A stretch of 64,000 nucleotides of DNA. It comes from Sympetrum striolatum. Taxonomy: Eukaryota > Arthropoda > Insecta > Odonata > Libellulidae. The notes beneath the pieces were generated by a model, which saw nothing but the letters and a program-made list of their open reading frames with translations, had not been told where the DNA came from and did not search any database. The stretch is from contig OX388345.1 in the NCBI GenBank assembly GCA_947579665.1, positions 73,399,454-73,463,453 of the forward strand. The letters are read 5' to 3'. Each line of letters opens with the position of its first letter. Position 1 is the first letter of the stretch. Below, one piece after another: positions 35,002-48,252 of the stretch. The position numbers and the translations under genes were made by a program.

Positions 35002-35150
35002 TATTCTATAATAATATTGTGGAACGCCATCTGAAATAATTCAAAAGCGTACTTCATCGTTTCTTGGTATCATAAAATCGCCATTTAATGGCAGAATGAT
35101 CTACACGCATTCCTACAACCACCAAAGTCTTGAGTTCGACTCCCTGGTAT
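35002..35150 (+). repeat. Hammerhead-family leader fragment followed by a tRNA-like SINE head
   Basis: ATTCTATAATAATATTGTGG and AACGCCATCTG (35002-35033) match the leader of the element at 7953 in degenerate form, with no hammerhead core after it. From about 35088 an A-box-like TGGCAGAATGATCTACACGC is followed by a B-box-like GAGTTCGACTCCC (about 35132-35144), a tRNA-derived SINE head with slightly long spacing. Confidence 0.45.
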
Positions 35151-35159
35151 CCGGTTCTT

Positions 35160-38100
35160 TCATGGTTAATGAATGGTTTATAAATCGTTCCATCCCTCAA
35201 TGTAATTCCCCAATCAATAGGGTTACCTTGGGCATTGAAAGGAACGAGTAGCAATACGGTGAAATCTATTGGGTGAAAAAGCCTAATTTATTCTGCAACA
35301 GTACTTATTAAATGCTGTGAAAAGTTATAATTGTTTTCCTCACGCTTAAAATTTAACGGAAATCATTTTCTATAACTGAACTGTTTAACGTTTGATAAAC
35401 TGTATATTAACTGCGGTTTGTCCTTCTTCCCCCCAACAAAAGAGACATTTAGACCTAAATATAACCATTCAAATATTTGCCTTATATTTCTGTTGAATAA
35501 AGACCTATCGCAGGTCAAGTAAACAACTTACATAGTAGCAAGCTTACACTGGAAACAATAACAGTGGTGCTCTTTCGGGGATACTTTACCTCAATTGAAT
35601 ATTTCAGACAAAATTCCATTTTAGCACTTTACGGAAAAGAAACAAGTCTTTAAGATTATTGCTCCTTTAAAACGAACACAGAAGAAAATTTTCGAAACAT
35701 TTTTCTTTGGCAGATTCCCAAATCCGTCCCAGATATAGACTACGCGAGCGCGTGCTAATTTAATGAAGCCACTCCCGCATAAATCTTTTCGCGCCCTGCG
35801 ACAAAAGCGACTAGAACGTACAAATTTCCGAATTTAAGCCCCGGATTTTTCTTCCGCCGCGTAATATATGTCCCTCTGGTACCAACGGCCTCTGAAAACA
35901 CTGCGCGGGGGAGACATGAGATGGAATGTGGAAAACACAAGAGGAATTTCGCCGAGCGGGAAGACCGCAGGAGCATTATCACCGGAGACGAATGTTATTA
36001 CAACCCTCCGCAAAAAAAGTCGAAAAGCGTGTGGCATCCTGGGATTTCTTCCGGGGCCTTTTCTGGAGCGTGCGAGACTTTCTATCCGCCCTCCCTCTGC
36101 GAGTACTCGGATTTTTTTCGAGAGGTGAAAACTTGAGTCCGGGGACGTGTTTTTTCGGGGAGTCTTTTTATAAGGGACCGAAGCATTTTTCGGTGCTTTA
36201 CAACGTGAGCTTGGGGAGGAGTTCTCGAAAAACTCTCCCGAGTCGCTGGCCGCACTTATCTGATTTAAATTTGGTTTGTTGAGATGAATGTGAGTCGCGT
36301 GGTAACCAGCTGGATAGTTGGCAACGGTAAATGAAATCAAAAGCGACGCAAAAAAAATTGGGGAGAATGACCGTATTCGCTCTCTTTTCTCGGCTTTGGA
36401 GGAAGGGGATGGTGCTATGGGAGCTTTAGGTCACGTATTTGATCCATGATTCAAAAAAGAACAAATTATACTAAACTGAAAAAAATTACCAATAAACGAT
36501 ACAGATTTACCCTTGTGGTAAATATTAATGCAAGAAACTTTCATTTTTAAAAAGCAATGTCAAACATGGACGTTATGTTTTTATATTTTTATGGTTTAGA
36601 AAAGTGCTATTTTAAAAAGAGGTTTTCTACAAATTGCCGTGTTTAGACATCTATCAATTACTGTGGAAATGAACTACGTTGTGCCATGATCAAAATGAGA
36701 AATAGCGTTAAAGAAAATACAGAATAAAGCAGACGCCTTTAAGTTTCTTATCAAAGACTGGGTGACCAAAAAATCAGAAAATCTTAGCAGAAACCTTGGT
36801 GAATAGAAAGATAAAATAAAACAAAGATACAGTGCTTCCTTACATAAAATGTTTTATCCATAATCATACACTTTATCTAAAAAGGGCAAGAACCCGCAGC
36901 AAACTGTTTTGCCAAAGTCTACAACAAAAGAGCAGCATCAGGATATCGCAATTTAGGTGAAAAGGTCGAGGATGATTCACTGCCTTATGTAACTTATTCA
37001 CTCTGAATTTTGCCTATTCCAATATTTTCTTCTCTAACTGAATTTGAAGAAATTGAGCAAAACATACAGCATGCATGGTAACTGTAAAATAAAGAAAATA
37101 TTGAAGACAAAAATAACAATTTGAACTATTCATTACCCTTTCACACCATCGCAAATTTATAAGGAAAAGGCAAAGGAATTTAGGGTAAACATGTTTGCTA
37201 ACGGATGCTAACACTGACGTCAATCGGCTTTTTGCCAGTTATGGTGACAATGGCAAAATAAAAATAGATCGGATAAAAAGAATAAGGACAAAACTATATC
37301 CTTTGACTCGCAACTATATTATGGCAATTAAAACAATATGGCAACTATAAAATACCCAAAGTACTGTGCTTCGGAACCAAGCAACGACCGTCTAGAAACT
37401 AACGTAATTAACTCTACAAGAAAGACAACGGCCGGTAAAATACATCGATAGGTACATACATAACTTATAAACATTGATCTTATAATTATAGTTCATAAAA
37501 AAAGATTGAAGTTAGATTTCAGAAGAGCTAACGTAAGGTCAAACTTATGGGAATTCTCAATATTAGAAAAATACATTCATTATCTTTATAGATACAAACT
37601 CACGAGGCTGGTTTTTACCAAAAACCCTCCATCATTATATACCAAATCCTTTGAAGCAATAAGGTTTGCTATAAATACAATTGTAGTCGATTTGGAGAGA
37701 GGATAGCTTGCCCTTCCTTCCGTAATTGAGAACTAGTATACTATGAGCGGAAAACGAATATGAAAGTACAGCGAAATGACCCAAGGAAGAACATAGCATC
37801 AATAAATAAATTTGTGCTGAACCACTGCCATTTACTGCGGTGTAGAGAGAATTTATTTTCATTCCTTTGCATATAAACCACCAAGCTATCCCTCAGTTGA
37901 CTCCTAATGTTATATCTTTCCGATTTTGAAAACGTTCCGCACCTGATACGAGAATGCCCTGGCGCGATAGAAACGGATTACATTTAGCATATAAATGCAC
38001 TATTTTCTCTACCTGGAGGTAGCACGTATATTCCTGGCGGACGCTTAATCGATGGTGCGCGCTCCTACTAAAAGAGAAATTCACGTTGAGAATATTTGAG

Positions 38101-38840
38101 ACCTTCTGAGACGAAGCGGCTTGAGAAAGACTCATCTTTTCCGTTCTAAAAATATCGGTGGAAAGGTACCTGTCCTCGCATTTTCATTTACAAAAGGACG
38201 AGAGCCTCGCAAAGTTCAAAAGCTACAAAATTAATCCGTTCGCAGGAAAAATCCTACATTAATAAATGACGTGCTGGATTTGCAGTAATCTAAGACGACG
38301 TTTTAATTTCCTTTCCGTATTGCCAGAGGAAAGAGAGTTCGTCTTACAGACGAGGAGGAAATCCTCGACTTAATTTGGATAGCATTATGTAGGTATTCAA
38401 ATATGTAAACCATTGTACCATATTCATTCATAAAATTAATTTATAAGGAAATGATATCAACCAGGGAAAGTATCTCCATTAATTACACTAACTTTAAATA
38501 TAGTTTTACACACTGGCCTTTCTATGCTTCTCCAATCTAATGATTGTAATCTTAATACGAATAGAAATAAATCAATTAGAATATAACAGAAGCTATTCCC
38601 TAGTTTTGTCTCCTTTGTGTTTAAAAGCTAATTTTTACACAGTAGTGTAATCTGGGGGGTAATGGGTGTTAACCCTCTCAGAGATACATGCAAAAGACCT
38701 TTTTAATCTTTGAAACTTCCGAAAGCTACATAAGGAGCACCACCTTTGAGAAAATTAAATATATAGCTGTGAAATGTAAATTAATAAAAAAGAACTGTAG
38801 CTAGATATTTAAAATATTTGGTTACTTGACCTTATTTTGG
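35160..38840. other. No gene seen; one GC-rich patch
   Basis: The patch at about 35750-36300 carries long overlapping frames on both strands (168 codons minus, 118 codons plus). They exclude one another, and neither has a domain I recognise. The rest is AT-rich with no repeats I could align. Confidence 0.45.
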
Positions 38841-38854
38841 TCATACATTATAGT

Positions 38855-39420
38855 GTTTTTAAATAAGCTCCATCAACAGAGCGTCGATCTTGATAGAAAA
38901 AAATTCTAAACTAAAATAATGAAAACTCTCCCACAGTATTTATTTACTACGCCAGAGATTTTAGTGTACAATATTTACATGATACACATTTCAATTTACT
39001 CATTGGCAGGTAGCTGATCTGGAACGCACTTAAGTAAAAGCTATTCCAAAAAATAATGTAAATATAATTTTACCATATACTTAGGATAGTTTTTCAAATA
39101 AGTTACTCGTGAAGTGTATTGATCTTGACAGAAAAATTCTTCTCAATTTTTTTTCAAACATTTGTACAAGGGACACATTATATGTAATAAACTGGTATAG
39201 GAAAGTAAATTTTCGCTGGATATTAATCAATGATAATATTCAAAATATACTTAAGAATACAGTGGCTACATATAATGTGTGAATGCACAGAAAGTTTGAG
39301 ATTTTCTTACAATTCAATAGCGTTATTTTTCCCTATGCGTGGTGTTTCCTCTCGTATAGAAAAGTAAATTAACGTTGGAAATTAATCAATGATCGTACAC
39401 AAAACATACTAAAGAATAGT
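38855..39420 (+). repeat. Two interleaved diverged local duplications
   Basis: TTTTTAAATAAGCTCCATCA ... GATCTTGATAGAAAAAAATT (38855-38907) recurs as TTTTTCAAATAAGTTACTCG ... GATCTTGACAGAAAAATTCT (39087-39140). GAAAGTAAATTTTCGCTGGA-TATTAATCAATGAT (39200-39262) recurs as AAAAGTAAATTAACGTTGGA-AATTAATCAATGAT (39358-39418). The pattern suggests old segmental copying within about 560 bp. Confidence 0.6.
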
Positions 39421-39429
39421 TGGGTTTCC

Positions 39430-41220
39430 CCAAAGAAATGGGCTAGTATAAGACTGCTTCTTAAATTCGCGTAAGTACACTGTTATTGCGCATAAGTGTA
39501 CTCTCGATGAGCTACGCTTCCCCTCCTAGAGGAGACGGACGTCTTGGCGCGTTGAGAGCAACGAGTCAATGAAAGAGCTCCACTTCCTTCCACAATATTT
39601 CAACTCGTGAAAAATTCACGAGAGAGATATTTCTTTCCCTGGGAAAGCGTTCTCCTGAAAGGCACGCTGTCCGTGACTCGAGGGTGAAAATGCCGTGGCA
39701 TTCATCCTTCTTGCTTCGAAAGATACTCTCTTAAAAAAGTTCTCATTTTTCTAAGAGCGGTGGAGAGGATGGAATCTGCGCGATTACGGGAAAAGATGAA
39801 GAAAGATAGTCGGAGAAGGGATTCGCACGGATTTCAGTTTCGTTCCTTGGAAATTTACCCAACTGCGGACCAAACAAAAGCTCTACACAAATTCACAACA
39901 GTAATCTCTCGCTTCTGCTTTAAAATACGTAGACTTTAAAAAAGTCCTTCGTGTTTTTATTTAAGAATCTAAGGTCGATACTCTTTCATTTTATCGTTTC
40001 TTAAATTCGAAAGATTTGAATTTAATTGTATAAACCCAACAGCAATTGTGTACTACAGTCCGGAACTATTCTACGAATCCCAGTGTTTTACCGAGACCAC
40101 AGCATACTTTGAAATTGTAAAAACGTTCATGAAGAGACTAAAATTATAACCAGTTCAAAGAATATTGAAAACAGTTTAAAATATGGAAAGCATAATTCCA
40201 AAAAAAATATTATTTTTTTATTTAAAGAATCAGAGGAAAGTAAAAATTTGTGGAACAGAAATTAGGAGCTTAAAATTGAAATCGATGAAGTTTAATTTTT
40301 GATTTTTACCGACGATAATCCATTTAAGCGATATATCGATCAACGATAATTGAACGAATCCAATGAAATGAAATCGATACATTGTTATTATAGGAATGAA
40401 TAATAAAATATATTAAATCGGTGTTCCGTCTTATAGATGAAATGGAAAATTTGATGAATAACCTCGGCAAATTTGAGTTGTCTAATGGATGATATTATCA
40501 ATAGTAGAAGTAATTTGAAAAGGTTCATACAACTGAGAGGAAGAAAACTGTCATCAATTCAGGCATGCCAAGAAAGAAGCATAATAAATTTAGCGTAATT
40601 TGTATTAAGCTCGGGGGTCACATAACTTTAATCAAGAATAAGATAATTACATCACACTGATTCGTAATAAGGAAAGTCCCAAAATAAATACAAGATTCTG
40701 GCGAGTACCAGTTCAACAATAGATGCTCTTTTTGCTTTCCTTATCTAAGGAATTCGTATCATAACTGACTGACATTGGGACAAAGGACCATAAATTAAAC
40801 CTGACAAAATGTTCGTCTTATCTCTAAACAGCTAGGTAACCTTCGGTGCTCATGCACTTGGTAATTTTCCTAGTCTACTACACATAAGAGAAGCACAGCT
40901 TTTGCAAATATGCCAAAAATAACATTGTTAAAACAGAATTTTACTATTTAATTTCCACGAACAAAATATGTCCACGGCTTTACAAAGACATTTTCGTTGC
41001 TTTATTTCGAATAGAAGCAGTTAACTTCCAAAAATAACTTTAGTCCCGAGCATCAACTTAGTTTGCAATGCCTGTGCGTCATCAGCATGAGAATTCAAAT
41101 TGATTACGAACACGTGACAATGATTCAGCCAATGACCTGCGACAATTACCGGCCCATATATCACGCCAACGATTACACAACGCACATAAAATACAAAGGA
41201 ATAAAAACTAAATCCGAGCA
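39430..41220. other. No gene seen
   Basis: A moderately GC-rich stretch at 39500-39850 has no exon-like structure. The remainder is AT-rich. Confidence 0.45.
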
Positions 41221-41227
41221 CTATCAT

Positions 41228-41530
41228 TCTGCCAGTATTCAGCCCGAAGGCCGGTTGCTACCTCGCCCTCTCTAACATTAGTTACCAAGAGCAAGTAAGG
41301 GGGATTGAGGCTTACTAGGCAGGATGAGGAGTGAGGTAGTATGCCCTTGCTTTCCTCCTCAAGCCGAAATGCTTTAAGCGGAACATGTCCACGTAAGCGA
41401 AATACCCTATGAGTAACTCTTTTGTTGGCATTATATATAAGGAGAGAAATTGATAAGAATAAATGTTCAGTGCACCCATACCTCAGCAGCTTTCCTGTCA
41501 TCATAGCCATGAACAAGACTGAAACAAAAG
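41228..41530 (+). mobile_element. Dispersed repeat family A, copy 4
   Basis: The clearest 5' end of the family is here: TTCAGCCCGAAGGCCGGTTG, then TAACATTAGTTACCAAGAGC, GGCTTACTAGGCAGGATGAG, GAGTGAGGTAGT, CCTCAAGCC, CCCTATGAGTAACTCTTTTG, CCATACCTCAGCAGCTTTCC and ATAGCCATGAACAAGAC. It matches the copies at 3227, 4602 and 29863 in block order. Confidence 0.75.
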
Positions 41531-41539
41531 TTAATAAAA

Positions 41540-42760
41540 AAAAATTCTCAACACTGTGCGAAAAGAAATATGTAAAATTCCATCAATTAGAATATGGTAG
41601 CAGGAGCCGATTGCTCGTTAAGAAGACAGAAAATATTAAATATAAACCCGTTAAAGAAAAGACCAGAGCCAGTGAAGCACAATCCTGCTTTTAAGGTGAT
41701 GATGTCCTATTGTCTGTGTTAGATACGTAGGAAAATAAAGTATAGTCGACATTTGCGCTAGTACAACTACAAAAATATTTCCACGAAAAGGAATGGATCT
41801 GCAATTATTTTCTGTTTTGTAACATATGAAATGAGGGGTATGATTAAAATAGCCAAAAAACTGTGAAAAATTTAAACGAAAGATACAATATTCTCTATCC
41901 TGCGACAAATGATAAATGAAAAACATTACATTTATTAGAATATGGCAGGGGGAACAGTATGCTAATTACTTGAACTTTATGGTACTAAAGAGATTTCTAC
42001 TACAACGATATAGTTCACGAGCAGAACAGCGGCAGCTAGAGAAGCTGGGCGGTACCCGGAAGACGGTAGTGTCTCTCTCTGCCTTAATTACCGCGTCCTT
42101 GGCGTCAGCCGATCATTAGACAGCAAGTACGCGCCCGACATATAAAAATATCACAAAGGCGGTCCTCCCTTGGAACTAATCGACATTCCGATCATCCCGA
42201 GAGCTAGCAAAGGTAGTTTCAACACCGTTTGCGACACCGTGGAAATGCAGAGACGGCGGTAAGCGGAGTTCCCACTTTACGGAAGCGGAATTCGGAGTGA
42301 AAACAAAACAAATACACAACGTTGCGTAAGCGGATTCCTTTAACGACAACAATGGCCGAGCTTCTTATGTCAACGATACGTAACACCTGAACGCATTGCC
42401 AAACGAAGGGCAGCTAATGTTTGTTGACCAACGATGTCCTACCCACGGTCCAACTAATTCTTTACTGCCCCATCCATGACCCTGCTACCTGGTTTATAGC
42501 TTATCTGAAGATTTAATGTAATAATAATAATTCTGAGCGGCCCATCAATCATATTCTATCCCGAAATGCATGAACTATTATTTTTCAATACAAAATCTTG
42601 ACAGCTCAAGTAAAGAATTCGAATCATCACTTACAAATAAAAAATAAAATAACTTTATCGGAAGAATAGGATTCCTGCTAACGTATGCTGATGAATGGAA
42701 TATCATTTATTTTTCTTTTGGTATACAAGAAATGAATAATCGCATGAAACACATGCTTGA
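41540..42760. other. No gene seen; GC-richer stretch
   Basis: Bases 42010-42400 are CpG-richer, with repeated TAAGCGGANTTCC-like words (near 42260 and 42325) and a TATAAAAATA word at 42140. No exon could be supported. Confidence 0.4.
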
Positions 42761-42768
42761 ATTTTGCG

Positions 42769-42918
42769 AAGAAATGAAGGAGAAAAAGTCTGCCGCAGAC
42801 AGGACACGAACCCGGATCTTCCACTTGCCGGGCGGTTGCTTTAGCCAATTAAGCTACCGCGACAGAACATTCTCTCCCTCAATCCTGGCTGCGGCAGACT
42901 TTTTCTCCTTCATTTCTT
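42769..42918 (-). mobile_element. tRNA-like core framed by perfect 30-bp inverted repeats
   Basis: Perfect 30-base inverted arms (42769-42798 and 42889-42918, starting AAGAAATGAAGGAGAAAAAG) enclose a minus-strand tRNA-like sequence. It contains GTAGCTTAATTGGCTAAAGC (D arm and A box), an anticodon-arm-like CCGC-CCGGCAA-GTGG, and the B box CCGGGTTCGTGTCC. Pairing extends six more bases with one mismatch. The tRNA-like part lacks a clean acceptor stem and has C at the universal U33. The layout (SINE head inside a foldback) is unlike an ordinary SINE. Confidence 0.75.
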
Positions 42919-43150
42919 GTCTTTTGATTTTGAAAAAAGAAAAATGTGACAGTCATCTACTTTTTCCACAGTCTTATATACATGGCTTTAATGGCAATTA
43001 AGCTAATGAGGTGCGAGTGAATAATTGCATTGACCAAGAAAAGTGTTGTTCGTAGAGTCATTGAGCTTCACATACGTGGACATATTCCGCTGATGGCATT
43101 CTGGCTTGGTGAGTAAAAACTCCCTCACCTCTCATGTTTTATTGGAGAAG

Positions 43151-43180
43151 CTAGTTTCAATTGATAGAGGCATCATCAGG
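43151..43180 (-). repeat. Hammerhead-like core remnant
   Basis: On the minus strand CTGATGA (43173-43179) is followed by TGCCTCTATCAATT and GAAAC-TA-GC. Order and spacing match the family, but stem II does not pair well and the cleavage triplet reads AGC instead of GTC. Probably a decayed copy or a coincidence. Confidence 0.3.
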
Positions 43181-43189
43181 TTCTGAATT

Positions 43190-46100
43190 CCCAGTGTTCC
43201 CAGTTCATAGCATGATTATGACTCTATGGACTGAATCTAGTTGTTTCCATAAAACTTTAATTATTTATTTCGTTGCCATTTTTAAATAATGATATCTTTT
43301 GAACATTAAGCGTTTTCTCAGGCCTTGCAGAGCTGGGTAAATCTGATGGTATTACGAATAGCACGATTGCCATTACATAACAAACTTGCCATACTGTGGC
43401 TATAGGAGCTAAGTCCCCAAGAGAGACCATAAGAGGGCTTTCTAACAGTGGACTACGCAGTTGCGCTTGCAGACGCAAATAACAGTGCGAAATGATGTGC
43501 GTGAGATTTGATTAACTCATCCAATGACAATTCCGATGAGAAATCTCAAGGCAATGAATAATTCCACGCTGGGTGTCGTTCAACTGTCCTTGGATGCAAA
43601 TGGAGCGAATAAGACTGTCACAAATTGCCTCTGTGCGCCTCTATTATCGAATGTCTGATGACGCGGAAGGGATGCTGCTGCTGGAATACGGATGAGCCGT
43701 CTTGGAAGAAGGCGGAGAAGAAGTGTCTCAGATTTTTGCCGACAACGCAAAAAGGCTCAATATAGTGTGTTCTTCATGAGGGAGGAACCATTGGATATTC
43801 ATTATTGTACTAATGTATCTCTTTTGAGAGAAAGGAGAACAGGGTTGCAACATACGCACTGAGAAATTAAATTAGTTGAAATTATTTAAAAATATTAGAA
43901 GATGAGTAGATTGATTCCAAGAATTAAAGTGCGATTTATTCCGAGTTAAATACTGACATTGCAGGGAAAAACAAAATTCCATGTAACATACTAAAATAAT
44001 AGCAAAGAAATAATGGCTATACTTAATATTTTGAAAGTGGAAATTATTTTTGTTAATTTTTAAATATGTATGTTTTTTTAAGAGCTCTATTTTGAATCGT
44101 TTAAGGCATTTTACTATGTTTTAACATCGCTACCTGGTCATTGCTCCAATTGTAATATGATTAATTATGCAGCTGTGATAATTTCTTGCTTCAACCAATA
44201 AAGGGCAATAAATACGTATGAAACGAACACAAAACTTCAAACACTGTAATAATTAATTATATAAAAAAATAATAAAGAAAAGAAGGGATTTATTCCGGGT
44301 TTGTCCAGAGGGGAGGCTTTAGTTCTTAAATCATCAAACGATATTTTTAACGCCACATTCTACCCCCAGCCATTCTCTCTTTCCATCTGCACGAAGTTAA
44401 TCTTCAGTCTCAATTCCGCTAATGGCTGTGATAATGTGAAAGCTACTGAGGTATGGACGATTCCGTATAATTACATTAATTTTGGTTCAAGTGAAATTGT
44501 AACTAGAACGCAACGATTAGTCGCCTACTGTTTATGTAATATGATAGGCAAATATTTCTATTAACATTTTATATTCAATGATATATTAACGGGGATTTAG
44601 TGCTTTCTTCAGCTAAACATGGCTGCAAGGGTTACCAGAGGTGCTTCAGATTAGGCAAATACTAAAATGTCACAATCTATTCCCATCAGACGATTATCAA
44701 TTCGTAAAATTTTCTTTTAATTGGCATTTATGGTTCCTTTATAGGCTTCTGGTAGCTTTTGGAGGAATATAGTTCCCAAGCAGTCTTCGGGACGACGAAT
44801 TTACAGAAAAAACGGGAGAACATCAAAATTAAAACGCCACTTTACGAAGCAAAACCCACATAAAACATTCATGCAAAACGCCCTTTACAAATTCAGACAT
44901 TAACGACATTGCTACCGAACAGAGGCATCAGCGGGCGAGAAACGCAAACCTAAATTAAGCCACCCATCTCCTCAAGTTTCCATAACAAACCCATAAAGTC
45001 AGACCCGAAAACTCTCTAAAAGCGTCACATTGGCAAAACCATCCCTTAAATAAAAAAGAAACCATTCCCTTGAATTACAAAACGCGAGATTTGATTAACC
45101 TGGAAGGAAGTGACAAGCGGCGAACCAGACGGGGTCGTAAAAATTTAACCGTAGCATTGGGCGGGAATGTGTTTGATGGGGCCATTAATAAAACGCTTAT
45201 GTGCCCACCTATCTCCACCCACTACCTTGCGGGGGCGCTTCTACGGAAATCCGCGGGGGGCGGGGAATTCGCGGTGGTGGGGGAATCTGCGGGGGCAGCG
45301 ATCCTTTGACCCAGCACATGGGCACTCGCGTCACAAGGCGCCGCAGACGTATTTTCCCAAGCACGTGATAACTTCCCCTCTTCGGCCGCTGCGAAAAAAG
45401 ATGATCCGGAGCGTGATCTCGCCAGATGCGAAAGCCTTAATTACGGGACCCGTGAAATGGTGTATTACACCGAATGGCGATGCGAAAGATTGGCGCCTAG
45501 GCAATTTACTGTGTCCAGGTTAAGAAACGCAGCGAAAAGGAATTAGAAACGAAGATTTCCAGAAGGGAGATATCAGTAATGCTGCTATTTCAGTACTTTT
45601 TCAACCAGTTTTATACATTACACGTTCAGAGAGCTTATTTTGCCCACTCCTCCAGATAGCAGGTGCAGCGATATTTTGGCGTACCATTCTTACCGCGACT
45701 GTTCTCTGTTGCGTCAATAACAATGCTTGTGACGTTGACCACCTGATTCACTATATGCTCTGGCATACCTTTGCACAAGCATGTTATAATCCACGACAAA
45801 GTTTCTATTTTCTCCCTACCGTACGCCACTATATATCCAAAATGTGTATAATATTTAAACCTACTATGTATTTATCTAGAAGTCCTCATAAGCTCTAAAA
45901 GTCGAGCCGACATTCAAAGGAAGTTTATGCGTCTAGGAATACTCGTGAATATTGACTAAAATTCTTGTATTATATAATTTGATATTGCCCGGCAATGTCG
46001 ACAAATAAGGCCGGTTACACCCAAAACATTTCGTAAAATTAGCACATATATTTGTAAACAAGAAAATCAATAAAGCAAATAATTGTGATGTATCAAACAT

Positions 46101-46400
46101 AATATTTACCCTGAAGACAAAGTTTTAGACGACTGTAATATTTTGACAGGCAGCGGTTTACCATTAAAAACTAAAAATCATCTACTATTGAAGTCCACAC
46201 CCAGGGTAGGGGAATTTTTTTCGTAAAATTAAAACTTAACAGGAACAATATTGAACCTGAAGGCCAAGTAATATAATGACAGACTGCGGATGACAATGAA
46301 ATCAAATAAATAGCCACATTTGAAGCAAACCTCAGTTGAGAGTAAGGTAAACGTAGAGTTAAAGCTAAACCACTTCTATATGAAAACGGAGAGCCAAATT
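43190..46400. other. No confirmed gene
   Basis: Frames at 44301-44564, 45070-45309 and 45167-45523 lie partly in a GC-rich patch (44790-45540) and match nothing I recognise. The minus frame 45635-45829 (starting AYGREKIETLSWIITCLCKG) has protein-like composition, and a good donor sequence (GCG then GTAAGAAT) falls inside it. No convincing acceptor was found. Confidence 0.4.
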
Positions 46401-47600
46401 CGCAATTTTGTACTAGGGATAAGTCAGACTATGAAAAGGAGATTGAGTTTGCTATCTATTTCTTCATATGCAATCTCGTACCGAGAGAAAACAACGCTCA
46501 AACTGCGTCGTTGGCTGGGAGGCTGCGATGGACCGAAACGAGACGAATTTGCTGCGGGGAAAGGTGGCGAAGAACAAATAAACAAACAAGAAACAACGTA
46601 ACGGCTTTTTGGGATACCGCCCTTAGGTAACGGCGAGGCGACCACCTCGTGTTACAACCGTAGCTCAATGATTCCAGTCTTTCCCAGGTCCTCCGACTGC
46701 CTTACGTAAATATTGGCGATCGATATACGAGCAAGAGTGCGGAACCCTACCTCATAGCTGAAGCTGCCGTCTCACTGCCGGCGTTTTTGCATTCGTACAA
46801 CTCACCCGCCTATAACGCGACTAGCTTTGGGCGCGTAAAGGGATAGGCAGAACAAAACAAGTCCCTAAGTACGTTGGAGCTCACTTTTGATGAATTTCAT
46901 GCACATAAACCTATAAAACTCCACCCATAAATCCACTAAATCAATAAAATTCGACAATAAACAAGAATTTACAATCTAAAAACAAGAAAAATCAACTTAC
47001 GTCAACGTAGGACCCCGTTGCTGAAAACTTCTTCCGGCTTTATCACAAAGAAAAACTTTCGAAACTAGTCAGTTGATTTCAAAACAAGTTCACTTCAGTT
47101 CTATAAAATCGAGGGCCGTTTGTCAACAAAAGTGGACGAAACGTCAGTTTCAACGTTCCCCAAACGTCACTCTTTCGTTTGGGAGGGAATGTTACATTGT
47201 TGAAACAACAGAAAAACGTAAAGAAATCACCACTGATAACCTTCTGTGTCACCTATATGTTTATATGGCGACAAAGCGTTTTGGTTTGTAGGATAAGCTG
47301 CACTTACAGACTCAAAATCACACACGAAGCACAAAACAAACTAGATGCTTCGATGCCGCTGCTGATTCCTGCACCGGCGGGCGATACACTAACTTCTCTC
47401 GCTCTTTGCACGCCTCTGGCCGCCGGCAACAGCTTGCCCGTGTAACAGCCATTGCTACGTGTGCGCTCTCTACCGCTCGACGGCAGAACTTCCGGATACT
47501 CCCTAAGCGCTTGGAGCGGTGCGGCATTTCAGCGGACTTGCTAGAGGTTACCGCCGAATTCAAAATTGCGTATTTTGTTTTCCGTGTTTGAAAGTAAATC
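46400..47600 (-). promoter_or_regulatory. CpG-richer island with minus-strand splice donors (possible promoter)
   Basis: This GC- and CpG-rich stretch contains two consensus-like minus-strand donors: TTGAC then GTAAGTT (exon edge at 47001) and GAGTCT then GTAAGTG (near 47301). No coding sequence is recognisable upstream of either, which would fit 5' untranslated exons of a minus-strand transcript. This is inference from composition and splice words only. Confidence 0.3.
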
Positions 47601-47680
47601 TGATTGACTTTTAAGTAGCGCTATTGAATAAGTGATAATATTTTGTGCAGTATTTAATTTTTAGGTACTATAAAATCTCC

Positions 47681-47750
47681 TGCTTTGCTTGGATTAGAAC
47701 CCGAAACCATTTATTTACAAAGCAGAGTCGCTAAGCGCATGGCTATGAAA
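47681..47750 (-). repeat. tRNA-like SINE head, minus strand
   Basis: On the minus strand CATAGCCATGCGCTTAGCGA-CTCTGC (A-box region) is followed by GGTTTCGGGTTCTAATCC (B box with one substitution). Spacing is close to that of a tRNA. No acceptor stem closes, so it is a SINE head or a tRNA pseudogene. Confidence 0.5.
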
Positions 47751-48252
47751 CATAGTTTCATACGATGCTGCAACACCATCTACTTTCAATGATTTGTTGA
47801 ATATGAGCGAAGAATGGGCTACATGTTAATTAAGTATTGAGAATATAGTCTTGCAAGTACCGATAATTAATTTTGGATAATTGGATAGCCGTTGAATGCA
47901 TATTGCGAACAACTATTTTGTTATTTTTGAAATTTAACAGATATAAATTTTTCGGTGCAAGAAACTTTTCAAATTGATAAAGGGAATTCATGAAAATGTT
48001 GCATGTATACATAAAATTTTGAAGACAAAGAATAGAGGGATTACAAACAGACAGTATGTTTCCTATTTGTTAGTAATATATACGCTTTTGAGCAACAAAC
48101 ATTATATAAAAAGAATATTGAATGATCCCCTTTGCGCATAACATTGATTTAATAATCATTACACATATCATTACCATTTCCTTGAGGCGGCACCTCTTAG
48201 GCGGCAAAACGTTCTTATTGTACTTAGTAAAATCTACACATAATTTCTTTAT

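Noticed and set aside
35834..36340. 168-codon minus-strand frame
   Set aside because: It overlaps plus-strand frames of similar length, lacks any domain and lies in a GC-rich patch. Probably chance.
43020..43810. Possible transposase remnant
   Set aside because: Short protein-like stretches (for example QIASVRLYYRMSDDAEG) appear, but they are in frames broken by many stops and match no transposase pattern I can support.
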